From NCBI GenBank assembly GCA_964017185.1, contig OZ024871.1, positions 9,168,214 to 9,232,213 of the forward strand: DNA of 64,000 nt, in the 5' to 3' direction. Positions 13,601 to 28,600 of this stretch are shown here, piece after piece. The notes under the pieces were generated by a model that saw only the letters and a program-made list of their open reading frames with translations, had not been told where the DNA came from and made no database searches. A program made the position numbers and the translations under genes. How positions within the stretch are numbered: position 1 is the stretch's first letter; every line of letters starts with the position of its first letter. Origin of the DNA: Rugalucina vietnamica. Taxonomy: Eukaryota; Mollusca; Bivalvia; Lucinida; Lucinidae.

Positions 13601-16600
13601 AAAATACACCTAGAATGCTTTCAAAATTCATAATATTTACGTAATGCAGACTATTTTGGGCCAAAAGCAATGAAAAATTTGCAACTTGAAGTGGATGACA
13701 AAATTTTACGAGTCGTTTTCCAACCCTACCCCCATACTTGAAAAGTCGGAAAAAATCGATATTTTGAAATGTGCCAAACCCGTATTTGTAAATTCAAACT
13801 TTTTCTTGTATCTTCACACAAGATAGAACTTCGTAATATTGTTCGAATAAAAGAAAGAAATATATAGGGTAGTGTGCATATAAGAGAGAACCAACAACTT
13901 GAAAATCGCCATTTAAAGCCTTTTTTCGTCTGTTTTGTTTCTTAAAGCCCATTTCATAAAACCACCCAAAATTTTAAAACTAGCACACCAAAGACAGAAA
14001 GACCGACTTAGAAGACCATATACACATATACTGCTGCTAAAACAAACATCGAACTTGTGCAATTAATTTGAAGATGTGTAATATTCAAGTTTAATCTACC
14101 CTACCCCCTAAATTTTACTGACAACTAAAATTTTCTGAAAAGTTGCAGAAAATGGGGTGAAAAAATGAAGTTCCTTAAATTGACAATTTTTATGGCTCAT
14201 TCAATGCATATCATCAATATGTATCCAAATATAAAATATTAGAAAACTATCTGCAACCGTTTTCGAGATATTCAACAAAAGAAAAACCGGAAGTTCCGAA
14301 ATGTCAAATGTTAGCAGCGAACATCCTTAACTGCATTTGAATTTGCTCAGCATGTATGTTGTACGTATGTACTGTATTGTATATGGTGACAATCCTGTCA
14401 TTAGATTTTATACCAAAAGAAATTATTTGATTTGATTTGCTTTGATTCGGCATTTGTACCAATTTAAAGCGTAAAAGACATAGGCAAAAAAGACATTGTT
14501 TAAATCCATAGCAATAGTTCTACTGGAAAGTGCAAGAACAATGGAAAAGTGACAGCATTAACTGTTTTATTGCTTGCTTTTACAGAGCTTATAACTAACT
14601 GCAATCATTCATCTTCTTCAGAAGTTCTTTAAACCATATTCCATCTAGTATTCAAATGCTATTTTGTTAAGTATACGTATATATCATGTTTCAGTGTATT
14701 GGCATTCCACCCTGACATTTCCAAGTTACAGCTATATTCAGCGGCAGATGACTATAAAGTCAGGGTATGGAACCTCAGTACGAGCCAGTGTCTCTGTGTA
14801 GTTGAGGCCCACTATAGTGTTGTTACAAGTATTGTCTTCTCTAAGAATGGAAACATGGCCTTCTCGTAAGTAAACATCAGGCTGATAACACTGATAACAA
14901 TCAGTATCTTGCCTACTTTATAGATTTATGATGTTTTACAACTGGACATGATTACTTCATCATTAGCATTTCCGATTCATAATGTAGGGATCAGAATCAC
15001 TCCTCACATACAGCACATTTCTTTCTTGAAGATTTGTTCTGGAACAATATTTCTATTGCCATTCTTTCATTTCCGCTGATTCAAAAAGAGTACTTGCCTG
15101 TCAGTTTTGAACGAAATGTTCTTTTATTAATGGTAACCTGTCTCTTTGAAGCTAGTTGTTTATTTTAGTCTTCTATGAACTATGTATTTTCCTCATAAAT
15201 AAATGAGCCGTCCCATGGGAAAACCAACAATCTGCATATGCGAAAACAAAGACGCAGATCAGCTTCGCGGTAACCGCGAAGCTGATCACCGCCTTTGTTT
15301 TCATTACTCGGATAGTACAATTCCTCCTCTACTTAACTCCAAAATTTCAAGCTTCTAGCTGTCTTCTGTAGCTATACAGGCCGCTTTGTGTCAGACCTGT
15401 TCGGATACCACATTGTTGGTTTTCCCACGAGGTGGCTCAAATTTACAACCATCACAGGGTTATAATTCATGTTTACTCATGCTCAAGGTGAGATGCTAAC
15501 ATGTAAAGGTACAGCAACATCACCTAGCATTGCATTGTACGTTGTCCCTTCGAAAACTTCTCAAAACAAGGAAAGTGTGGCTAGGAGAACTGATTCTGAA
15601 CATGACTTTAGCTGTTGACTGTGGACATAAAGCGCTAACTCAAACCCGTTATATGTTGTAGGTCAGGTCGAGATGGAGTGGTGGCAGTCTGGGATACAGA
15701 ACAACTCAAGGTTACACGCACTATACCTGTCTTTGAGGTAGGTTGGCTCGTAATCGTTCAATCATCTCAAAAAGTTTTATCATATCAAAGATGACAAAAC
15801 ATTTTTATAGAGATTTTGTTAAGGTACAATTACATACATTACTAAAATAACCCTGTGAATCCTGTGTCAGGTTTTTAACGGTTGTAAATGTCTAGAAATG
15901 GCTTGCTTTGACAAATCGAATGACAAAGTTATCACCTATTTCAGGCTGTTGAGTCACTGATGTTGCTACCAGAAGATCAAGATCTGTCCCATATAGGAGT
16001 AGTCACAGATGTACCACACTTTGTTACTGCTGGCAGTAAAGGTTTGTTAGATTTGAAAACGTAGAGAACAAATTACACCACCACCCTACAATTATTGGCC
16101 CAAGAGGTATTATTTGTGTGGATGAAAAATATATATTTCCATTCAAAATACAGTCAGTCTATTATAAACCAAAAATACTTCATTATCAAGTCATTGGCCT
16201 TGTGACCCAGGCTTAACCAGTCTTGCAGCTGAATCTTTAAACAAAGACTCATTTGTCCCATTTAGATTATACTAGTCTTTGTATCGACTACCCTGTTTAA
16301 AGTTGCAAAATTTCAATAATTCTCTTTGGCTCCATGTTGCCAAATCTAAAGGGTCATTGACGAGACTTTAATTGTCGAAACTCTATAATGTGGTCACTGC
16401 TCTTGAAGGATCTCATTAATTTTTATTAGCTCACCTGAGCCGTTAGGCTCACAAGGTGAGCTTATAGGATGGCCATGATCCGGCGTCCGTCCGTCGTCCG
16501 TCGTCCGTCCACAATTTCAAAGATCTTCTCCTCTGAAACCACTTGGCCAATCAAAGCCAAATTTTATATGAAGCATCTATAGGAAGGGGGAACCAATGTG

Positions 16601-19600
16601 TATATAAGAAATCCAGGTCACATGACCAAGATGGCCGCCATGCCCATATATGGTAAAAACCCTTCAAAAATCTTCTTCTCCAGAACCGGTGGATTGATTT
16701 CAACGAAACTTGGCATGAAGCATCGATGGCTCAAGCACTTCAATGTGTATATAAATCATGGCCCTGTGATGACCTTGACCTATTTTACAGCAAGGTCAAA
16801 ATATGTCGTTAATGCATTTGAATGGGGAAAACTTTTAAAATGTCATTTTAAGTAAAAGTCTTGCAGGAAATGGGCAGTAGGACTGAATATTAATGATTCT
16901 GAAAAAATTTGCACCCCAGGGGCTCATATGCCCCCACCCCGGGGCAATATACATGTATATTATCATAATATTCACACATCTCCTCTGAAACCGCTTGGCC
17001 AATTAAAGCCAAATTTTATGTGAAGCATCAATAGGAAGGGGTAACCAATGTGTATATAAATAATCAAGGTCACATAACCAAGATGGCCGCCATGCCCATA
17101 TATGGTAAAAACCCTTCCAGAATCTTCTTCTCCGGAACCGGTACACTGATTTCAAAGAAACTTGGCATGGAGCATTGATGGCTCAAGTACTACAATGTGT
17201 ATATAAATCATGACCCTGTGATGACCTTGACCTTTTTTATGGCAAGGTCAACATAGGTCGTTAATGCATTTGAATGGGGAAAACTTTTAAAAAGTAATTT
17301 GAGGTGAAAATCTTGCAGGAATGGGTAGTTTGACTGAATATTAATGATTCTGAAGAAAAAAATGGACCCATGGGACTCATATGCCCCTACCCCGGGGCAA
17401 TATACATGTATATTACCAAAATATTCAAACATCTTCTTCTCTGAAACCACTTGGCCAATCAAAGCCAAATTTTATGTGAAGCATTTATAGAATGAGGGAA
17501 CCAATGTGTATATAAATGATCCAGGTCACATGACCAAGATGGCCGCCATGCCCATATATGGTAAAAACCCTTCCAAAATCTTCTTCTCTGGAACCGGTGG
17601 ACCGATTTCAACAAAACTTGGCATGAAACATCAATGGCTTAAGGACTACAATGTATATATAAATCATGACCCTGTGATGACCTTGACCTATTTTACGACA
17701 AGGTCAACATAGGTTGCCTATGCCTTTGAATGGGGATAACTGTTATTTGTCGGTTGAAGGGAAAGACTTGCAGGCAATTGGCAAATGGACAGGATATTGA
17801 TTATTATGAAGAAAAATAATGGACACCAGGGAATCATCTGCCCCTTTACTGGGGCTTTTTTCCATAATATGCAAACATGTTTATTGGTATATACGTACAA
17901 CAGATCTCAGGTGAGCGTTTACAGGACCATTGGTCCTCTGGTTAGCTCACCTGAGCCGAAGGCTGATAGGTGAGCTTATAGTATACCCATGCTCCGGCGT
18001 CCGTCCGTCGTCCGTCCGTCGTCCGTCCGTCCGTCGTCGTCCACAATTTCAAAGATTTTCTTCTCTGAAACCGCTGGGCCGATTGTTCTCTTATTACACA
18101 TACACCATTTACAGGTAGGGGGAATGAATAATTGTGTTTTTTGTTCTGATCAGATAAGGACTCTGGTTGCTATGGCAACTTATGCTTCCCATAGACTTAT
18201 AATGGAAAAAAGTGAAAATTGCCAGTTTTTGCTGTCTTGTTGGAGATATTTGAATTTTGTTTTTGCAGAAATGTTAATTGAGTAGTCCTCTACGTTTCAT
18301 GTGACTTTTGTCCTAATCCTTCATTTTGATTGGCTGCAGGGGCCCCATATAGGGCAAAATTTCGAAAAACATTCAAAAATCTTCTTCTCAGAAACTGTCA
18401 AGGGGATGAAGCCTGTACTTTGTATACATGTTCCTGACAGTAGCCTCTACATAATTTGTGTTTTTTATTCCAGGCGGATAAGAACTCTGGTTGCTATGGC
18501 AACTTAAAGTTTCCATAGACTTATAATGGGAAAAGTGGAAATCGGCTATTTTTCCGCTAAAATTGCAGACTTTGAATTTTGTTTTTGCAGAAATGTTTAT
18601 TGAGTAGTGTTTGACGTTTCTTGCGACTTTTTGTCCTAATCCTTTATTTTGATTGGTTGCTGGGGCCCCATAAAGGGCAAAATTTTGAAAAAAACATTCA
18701 AAAATCTTCTCCTCAGAAACTGTCAAGTGGATGAATCTTGTACTTTGTATACATGTTCCTGACAGTAGCCTCTACATAATTTGTGTTTTTTATTCCAGTC
18801 GGATAAGAACTCTGGTTGCTATGGTAACTTTAAGTTTCCATAGACTTATAATGGGAAAAGTGGAAATTAGCTATTTTTTGAAAACTATTGCAGCCTGGGA
18901 TCTGAAAAGTGGTAGATGCAAACAACTAATGGATTAGATGAAGGTATATGATTAATTTAGGTCAAGGTCATCTCTTGACCTTGGCCGGTCTGTTGTCCAT
19001 ACACACTTTTCGAAGATTTTTTTCTCTGAAACCACTTGGCCAATCAAAGCCAAATTTTATATGAAGCATCCGTAGGAAGTGGGAACCAATGTATATATAA
19101 GTTATCCAGGTCACATGACCAAGATGGCCGCCATGCCCATATATGGTAAAAACCCTTAAAATATTTTCTTCTCCAGAACCGGTGAACCGATTGCAACGAA
19201 ACTTTGCAAAGTATGGATGACTCAAGTACTACAATGTATATATAAATCATGACCCTGTGGTGACCTTGACCTATTTTATGGCAAGGTCAACATAGGTCGT
19301 CATTGCATTTGAATGGGGAAAACTTTTAAAATGTCATTTTAAGTGAAAGTCTTGCAGGAAATGGGCAGTAGGACTGAAATTTAATGATTCTGAAAAAAAA
19401 ATGGACCCCAGGGGCTCATCTGCTTTTAAAATTTTATTTGAAGGGGAAAATCAGCAGGAAATTGGCAAATGGACAGAATATTGATTATTCTGAAAAAAGA
19501 AAATGGCCCAAGGGCTTCATGTCCCTGCACTGGGGTTAAATACCATAATATTCAAATATGTTTATTGGTATATGAAGCAGATCTCAGGTGAGCGTTTACA

Positions 19601-22600
19601 GGACCATTGGTCCTCTGGTTTGTATAACCTGAGCTGTTGGTGGGAAGTTAAACCCCAACGAAACAACAACAGCAAAAGTAGACATAATGAGAAAATGTCT
19701 TTGAAAGGCTTGTTCATATCATTGCTAAATATATGATACAGTTCAATTTGTATTTCTCATGCTGCAGGTATATTACGAGTCTGGAACCCCCAGCTGGCCA
19801 AGTGTGTGTATAAGACAGCAGAAGTACACGCCAAGTATTCTGCCGACGTCCAGGAGTCTGTCAGAGACAGTGAGAAGACAAACACACTGGATGACAAACA
19901 GAACATAGTACAGATGTTGTACAATAAGGAGATTAACTGTGTGGCTGTGGTGACGTATGATCAGAATATATCTATCATAGGACTGGAGAAACTGAGGCTC
20001 AAAAAACAAGTATGTGATTCTGTTTGACTTCCCAATAAACTTCAGTGGATATGTTCAAGCCTCTGTGGTAGAAAATCTGTCAAAACAGTTTCTACACAGG
20101 AAACAGTTTGCTCTGACAGCGACAAGTCAGCGACACACTGTGAATTTTAAATCTGGAACTGAAGTTCCTCTAAAGCTCAGGATGTGATGTGAGCAAAAAA
20201 ACTAAAAACAGATGAGATATGTATGTGGCATATATCAAACCACCAGTTTTTAAGTTATGAATAAATTGTACTGAAACTATATTTACTTTTCTTGAATAAT
20301 ATAATAATTGAACTTTTAATCAGCAGTATTTGTGTACATGTCGTTTACTTGCAGTTCTCTGGTAACAATGATGAGATTGTTGACATCAAATTCCTGGACA
20401 ACTCGGAGCGCTATGCCGTCGTGGCTACCAACAGTATGTACATCAAGGTGTTTGAGCTGGCTACCTGGGATTGTGAGATACTGTACGGACACACGGACAT
20501 TGTGCTCAGTGTAGATGTCTTCACCTTGGGGAACCTGTTTGTAAGCAGTGGAAAGGTATGTTACCCATTACAAAACCCTCACAATTTTGTCGCTGCAAAA
20601 TCTTGGTAAATCTACAATTCACGACAATATGCAACTATCTCCCAAGACAATAAAACTCAATTATCATACTAGTGTATTGCTACTATGGCATAACAGTTGT
20701 GTGACATATATACTCCATCCAGCTATATTTCACAAAAATTGTCGCATAAATATGCATTCACAGAGACTGCAAATTTTTAACTCATATAAGCCTAGTGTCC
20801 TTTTGTGGGGCATAGGCAAACAGTTTAGCCCCAGATGTGATGCTGCAGAATGATCAAAGGAATTTCATCGAAAAATGAAATGAAAATTTGAAAAATGAAA
20901 TGAAAATTTGAAAAATCTCCCGATGACCCCCTTCAGCTTTTGGTATATCGGAACACCATCTGAAGTCCTCTTTGAAGGTTAAGATGTAAAGGAAGATAGA
21001 AATGTGTACTCACCCAAATGATAATATGCTAAGCCACAGATGAAGCAAACAAACTATTTTGTTCCTCCATTCCAGGACAACACTGTGAGGCTGTGGCGTA
21101 TTAAACCGGAGGAGAAGGAAGTGACCTGTCTAGCTGTAGGTCAAGGTCATACTCATGCTGTAGGGACAGTAGCTGTATCAAGGTAGCAGTTTGTGAATTT
21201 TTAAGATTGTCCAAAGTGTTTCTAATTATCTACATGTACTTTCTGTGTTTTGATGTAGCCATGGGTGTTAAATGTTTGCATCGAGAGCTTTGCATTGAGA
21301 GCAAGCATAATACATGTCATATTGTTTGATGAATGAAGACTGGAGCCAGTTGTTCAAAACTTCGTTAGCTTAACATCATCGTTAAGACTTCAACTTGTTA
21401 AGTTAATGCCGACTACATAAGCAAATACACTGTTATTTTTTAGCTCACCTGAGCCGAAGGCTCAAAGGTGAGCTTATAGGATGGCCATGATCCGGCGTCC
21501 GTCCGGCGTCCGTCTGTCGTCGTCCACAATTTCAAATGACATCTCTGAAGCTGTGTGGCCAAAACTTTTGATATTTGGCATAAAGCATCCACAGGAGGGG
21601 GGGAACCAAAAATATTGTTTTTTGTTCAGATCGGATAAGAACTCTGGTTGCCATGGCAACTTATACGTCCCATAGACTTATAATGGAAAAAAGTGGAAAT
21701 TGCAAATTTTTGCTTTTTCATTGGAGATATTTGAGTTTTATTTTTAGAGAAATGTTTATTGAGTAGTGCTCTCCGTTTCAGATGACCTTCATCCTGATCG
21801 CTTATTTTGATTGGTTGCTGGGTCCCCAAAAAGGACAAATTTTCAAAAAAATCTTTAAAAATCTTCTTCTCAGAAACTGTTTGCTTTTTGAAGCTGATAC
21901 TTTGCAAACATGTTCCTGGCATTAGCCTCTACAAAAAATGTTCTTTTTTGTTCCAGTCAGATAAGAACTCTGGTTGCTATGGCAACTTTTAGTTTCCATA
22001 GACTTATAATGGGAAAAGTGAAAATTTGCTATTTCTGCAGTCTCATTGGAGATATTTGAATTTTATTTTTAGAGAAATGTTTATTGAGTAATGCACTACG
22101 TTTCAGTTAACCTTCATCCTGATCGCTTATTTTGATTGGTTGCTGGGGCCCCAAAAAGGGCAAATTTTCGAAAAAAAAATCTTTAAAAATCTTCTTTTCA
22201 GAAACAGTTTGCTGTATGAAGTTGATACTTTGCATACATGTTCCTGGCATTAGCCTCTACAAAAATGTTTTTTTTTGTTCCAGTCAGATAAGAATACTGG
22301 TTGCTATGGCAACTTTCAGTTTCCATAGACTTTTAATGGGAAAAGTGAAAATTTGCTATTTCTGCAGTCTCATTGGAGTTATTCGAATTTTATTTTTAAA
22401 GAAATGTTTATTGAGTAATGCACTACGTTTCAGATGACCTTCATCCTGATCACTTATTTTGATTGGTTGCTGGGGCCCCAAAAAGAGCAAATTTTTAAAA
22501 AAATCTTTAAAAATCTTCTTCTCAGAAACTGTTTGCTTTATGAAGCTGATACTTTGCATACATGTTCCTGGCATTAGCCTCTACAAAAAAAAATGTTTTT

Positions 22601-25600
22601 TTGTTCCAGTCAGATAAGAACTCTGGTTGCTATGGCTACTTTCAGTTTCCATAGACTTATAATGGGGAAAAGTGAAAATTTGCTGTTTCTGTAGTCTCAT
22701 TGGAGATTTTGCAGAAATGTTTATTTAGTAGTCCACTATGTTTTATATTACTTTTGCCCTAATACCTTATTTTGATTGGTTGCTGGGGCCCCAAAAAAGG
22801 TAATTTTTCATTAATTATTTGAGTATTAGATGTCAAGTTTACTTTTTACATTGACCAACATGACCTTACCTAAAGGTCATGCAAGACCGAATCTCAGGTG
22901 AGCGATTTCAGGACCAATGGTCCTCTGGTTATTGATATAACTGGGCCCAGTTTTTCGCTACTCGGATAGTACAGTTCCTCTTCTACTAAAATCCGAAATT
23001 TCAAGATTCTGTAACTGTACAGGTCGGTTTGTGTCGGACCTGGTCGGAAACCACATCATTGGTTTTCCCACGAGGCGGCTCTTTGCAGATTGAAGCCATC
23101 ATTCTTTGTGAGTGGCAGCGAGGACCAGACATTGAAGCTATGGCGGGTACCGGCTGACCTCGCCGAGCTGCAGGGAACCGATATAGCTGCCGCCCACACT
23201 GAGAGGGCTCACGACAAGGAGATCAACTCCGTTACCGTGGCACCCAATGATAAATTTATTGCTAGTGGATCTATGGATAAAACTGCTAAGGTTAGTCATT
23301 GCTGCTAACTTTACCACATTCATGTACTATTTCAAGTTCAAAATAAATTATTTATCCATAGTCTGGTTTTGGCAAATAAAGCAAATAGAATGATTTATAG
23401 AGAAGGCTTTGATTACACTTCTCCTCTAAAATGATAAGAAGGGGACAATACCAGGCTGAAGTAAGAATGAAATACAACCTCTGATTTACTGCTTTGGTGT
23501 AGCCTGATTGGTGATGGTAACTCATAATCATAACAGGACTTCAGTTCTTTTCTGCTTTACTTGAATAAACAAACCAATTGAAAGTTGCAAAATAACAGTA
23601 ATTCTCTTTGGCTCCATGTTGCCAAATCTGTAGGATCACTGAAGAGGCTTAAGTAGCCGAAACCGCGGTATGGCCCATCCCCTTCTCATTAATATGCTCA
23701 CTGCTCTTAAAGGATCTCAGTTTTATTTTTATTATCTCTCTTTAATAGTTGTTCAAATGTGTTTTGTCTTACCAGTTATGGAGTGCTGCTGACCTATCAC
23801 TGCTAGGAGTAATGAGAGGTCATAAACGGGGTGTGTGGTGTGTTCAGTTCTCACCAGTGGACAGGGTAAGCTTTAAATGAGTTAAATGAACTTGTAGAAA
23901 TTCCCATACGCTATTACTTGGGCTAAAAGGCATTTATTTGGCTTCAGAAAGGCACAAATTAACAGGACAGACAAACCATGTCCAAAAGCTTTTCTTGGTA
24001 TATTCAGGGATAAAGACTAACAAGTTTGACTTATAGATAAATTTAATATGAGCCTGTGTGTGAGAAAACCAACAATTGGGTTCCGACCAGGTCCAACACA
24101 AACCAGGCTGTACAGTCACAGAAGTTGGTTAGAGGCTGGAAATTTTGGATTTAGAAAGTAGAGGAATTGTACTTTTTGTGGAGTGAAAACGAAGCCGCTG
24201 ATCAGCTTCTCAGTATCTGCACCTTTGTTTTCGCCTATGCAGATTGTTGGTTTTCTGATGTGGCGGCTCATATTTAAAATTAAGGATATGGACATTTTCT
24301 CAACAAAAATAAGGGGTCCTTCCAAATGTTAAGTCTCTATTGGCAACTGGGCCCCTTTTAGTGTTGTTCCCAGATACTAGACATATCTTGTTTTGGCTTG
24401 ACACAGTTGTGCAATGCAAAAGTTCCTGTTATACCTTAAGCCGCTGCATGGAAAAACCAACAATCTGCATAGGCGAAAACAAAGGTGCAGATCAGTTTCG
24501 CAGTAATGCCTTTGTTTTCGCTACATGGATAGTACAATTACTCAAACTTCTAAATCTAAAATTTCCAGCCTCTATCCATCTTCTGTGACTGTACAGTCCG
24601 GTTTGTGTCAGACCTGGTCGGAACCCAAATTGTTGGTTTTCTCATGCACAGACTCCTTTACCATATTTATAATAGATTTTAGCAACTTCATCTGGAGATG
24701 GCACAGTGAAACTATGGTCTCTGGTGGACTACAGTTGTGTTAAGGTAAGCCATGGGTGATAGGGGAACATTTGAGTTGTATCATTGTCAGAAACCTTAAA
24801 ATCAGGTTTTCTCGTGACACAGCTCATATCTAGTAAGTGGGTTTCTCATAAAATGAGCCACCCCATGGGAAAACCAACAATCTGCATTGGCGAAAACAAA
24901 GGCGCAGATCAGCTTCGCGGGAACCGCGAAGCTGATCAGCGCCTTTGTTTTCGCTACTCGGATAGTACAATTCCTCTTCCACTTAAATCCGCAATTTCAA
25001 GCTTCTAGCTCTCTTCGGTGCTTTTACAGGCCGGTTTGTGTCGGACCTGTTCGGAAACCAAATTGTTGGTTTTCTTACGAGGTGGCTCAAATGTGTATGC
25101 AACATGAAGAACATTGTCGGTGATTACCAACATCATGCAAAGATACTGCCCGCTCGTAAGTGAAAGTTAACTTGTGGAAGCACCTATTAGTTGGTACTGT
25201 ACACAAACAGTACTATTCTTTCTTAAAAGTTCTTTGATTTCAACAATGCGGAAGCTTTGTTGCTTACTTGGCTTCATATTATAGGTTTATCTCTACAATA
25301 ATACATGTATGTTTTTCAGCTAAATTACCATATGTATTTTTCAGACATTTGAAGGTCATGACTGTGCAGTTCTCAAGGTCACATTTCTAACCAGGGGCAT
25401 GCAACTCCTTTCATGGTAAGATAACTGCCTTGCCACATAAGTTTGCAAAAAAGATAGAAATTCATTTTGAGTGTGAAAAATGCCAGCACAAGAACTCTTA
25501 CTGATAAGATCTTGCTAGTAAATGAGCCATCGCATGAGAAAACCAACAATCTGCATATGCGAAAACAAAGGCGCAGACCAACTTTGCGGTAACCACGAAG

Positions 25601-28600
25601 CTGATCAGTGCCTTTGTTTTCGCTTAATGGATTGTACAATCCCTCTTCTTCCTTCATCCGAAATTTCAAGCCTCTAACCATCTTCTATGACTGTTCAGGC
25701 TGGTTTGTGTTGGACCTGGTCAGAAATCCAAATTGGCACAGGCTCAAATTTCTAGGTCTGTGAGTTGCCATTTATTGTGGTTGTCAGCAAAATCCACTGT
25801 GTATACATTAATAGTCAAAAGACGTAGCTGAGGTTCTAAACTTTCATTATGAAAACTTGCCCATGCAATATACAGAGATTTTTTTAGCTTATAAAATTGA
25901 AAATTTTCAGCTGAAAAAATTTGATACTTTTCTTATTTTTGCTCAAAACATAGATTGTGGGTACATGTTAGAACCCGGCGAGGCGGTTCTAACGAGTACC
26001 CACAATCTATGTTTTGAAGCAAAAATAAGAAAAATAGGTCTACCCCTGCAAACCTTTTTTTTTCTATATAAAAGTAGGGTTCAAGGTGGTATACATTGCA
26101 CGGACATGTTTTCCTGATGTGATGATTTTCAGTGGTTCTGATGGTTTGATCAAGCTCTGGACTATCAAGAGTAACGAGTGTGTTAAGACACTGGACGAAC
26201 ATGAAGATAAAATCTGGGCCGTCACTGTCAGTAGAACTGAGGAGAAGTTCATCTCTGGTGGGGCTGACTCAACACTCATTGAGTGGAAGGTAACTCTAGT
26301 TATAAGTACACCACAACCTCTTTATAACACTAGATGTTGGGGTCCAAGCCAATGTCCGTGTTAGCTATCTAATCTGTGCTATAACGAGAGTAAAATGTAT
26401 AGACATATGAGCGGCCTTGTGGGAAAACCAACAATGTGGTTTCCGAACAGGTCCGACACAAATCGACCTGTACAAGTACAGAAAAGAGCTAGAAGCTTGA
26501 AATTTCGGATTAAAGTAGAAGAGGAATTGTACTATCTGAGTAGCGAAAACAAAGACGCTGATCAGCTTTGCAGTTACTGTGAAGCTGATTTGCGCCTTTG
26601 TTTTCGCCTCTGCAGATTGTTGGTTTTCCCATGCTCATATATCAACCAGAGGACCAATGGTCCTGTAAACGCTCACCTGAGATCTGCTGCATATACCAAT
26701 AAACATGTTTGAATATTATGATACATGTATTTAACCCCAGTGCAGGGGCAGATGAAGCCAATGGGCCATTTTCTTTTTTTCAGGATAATCAATATTCTGT
26801 CCATTTGCCAATTTCTTGCTGGCTTTTCCCTTCAAATGACATTTTAACAGTTTTTCCCATTCAAATGCATGGGCAACCCATGTTGACCTTGCCATAAACT
26901 GGGTCAAGGTCATCACAGGGTCATAATTTATATATACATTGTAGTACTTTAGCCATCGATACTTCACACCAAGTTTCATTGAAATCAGTCTATTGGTTTT
27001 TACCATATATGGGCATTGGGGCCATCTTGGACATGTGAACTAGATTATTTATATAAACATTGATTCCCCCATTCTATAGATGCTTCACATGAAATTTGGC
27101 TTTGATTGGCCAAGCGGTTTCAGAGGAGAAGATGTTTGAATATTATGGTAATATACATGTATACAAGAATAATGCCCCGGGATGGGGGAAGATCAGCCCA
27201 TGGGGTCCAATTTTTTTCAGAATCATTAATATTCAGTCCTACAGTCCATTTATTGCAAGACTTTCACTTTAAATGACATTTTAAAAGTTTTCCCCACTCA
27301 AATGCATAAAAAAGGTCAAGGTCATCACCTTGCCATAAAAAAGGTCAAGGTCATCACAGGGTCATGATTTATATATACATTGTAGTACTTGGGTCATCGA
27401 TACTTCATGCCAAGTTTCATTGAAATCGGTCCACCTGTTCCGGATTTTTGAAGGGTTTTTACCATATATGGGCATGGCGGCCATCTTGGTCATGTGACCT
27501 GGATTATTTATATACACATTGGTTAACCCTTTCTATTGATGCTTCACATATAAATTGGCTTTGATTGGCCAAGCGGTTTCAGAGGAGATGATGTTTGAAT
27601 ATTATGGTATAGGAAAATTCAAAATAGGAGCACGCCATCAAACTTTCTTATGCATTAGTCGTTAAACTGGCATTGTTACATCAAACAAAGATCAGCTAAC
27701 ATCAAGTGTTTCTAAATCAGGACTTCAAAGTCTATGTAAACCTTTGTAGTATAAAGTGAACTAAATTAACCTCAAGACAGCATCATCTGACTGAGCATAG
27801 CCAATGATTGGCCAATATTCAAGCTGGTAGATAAACCTAAGTCCCGCCCATATAATTTGTGTGACAGCTGACCAGTTTAAGTGAAATCAATATTGGATAA
27901 CATGCCATTTAAAGCAGTTGTAAATTTTATGATGTTTGAGAGTGGTTTGTTTTGGCTGCTGAAAAGATGCTTGACCTGTCAATTGTAATCTAATAGTCAT
28001 TTGATGTATTTTGCAATTGACCAAGATGACCCCTAAAGGGCAACAGAAAGTATATCTATTTGCATTTCAAATTGATAAACAATTATTGTATCTAAGATCC
28101 AATGTTTTTTTTTTTGGTTTTTGATATAAAACCATGCTGAATTAAAGATATCTTCAGTGCGTATAAATGCAAGGAGTTATATGTAGCATATTTCATGTTT
28201 TACCAGTGAGTGAATAGTCATTTGAATTGGCTTTTGTTTTATACCCAAGAAAACAATTTTCCAATCATTTCTGGACTGAGACTTTGTTTCCTAGGTAAGA
28301 AATAGTACTTAGGGGTAGCTCAATTACATGCATCTTATTCAGTGAAACAACATGACTGAGACGGGGTTTGCTGGACTTATACCTTAATGGAGCGCAAAGA
28401 TCTATTACTAGACCATTGCACTAAGCAAGCCAAACCTCAAGACCTGAACAGGGTCTGCTCTCTTCATACTATTTCCCCCTATGAAATTCCTAATTTATTT
28501 CCCCAAGTTAATGGACACATGGGCTGCATCATGAGAAAACCAGATTTTCGCTCAAGCTAATAAGAGCTGTCGCAGGACAGCATAGCTAGCCTGACACTAA

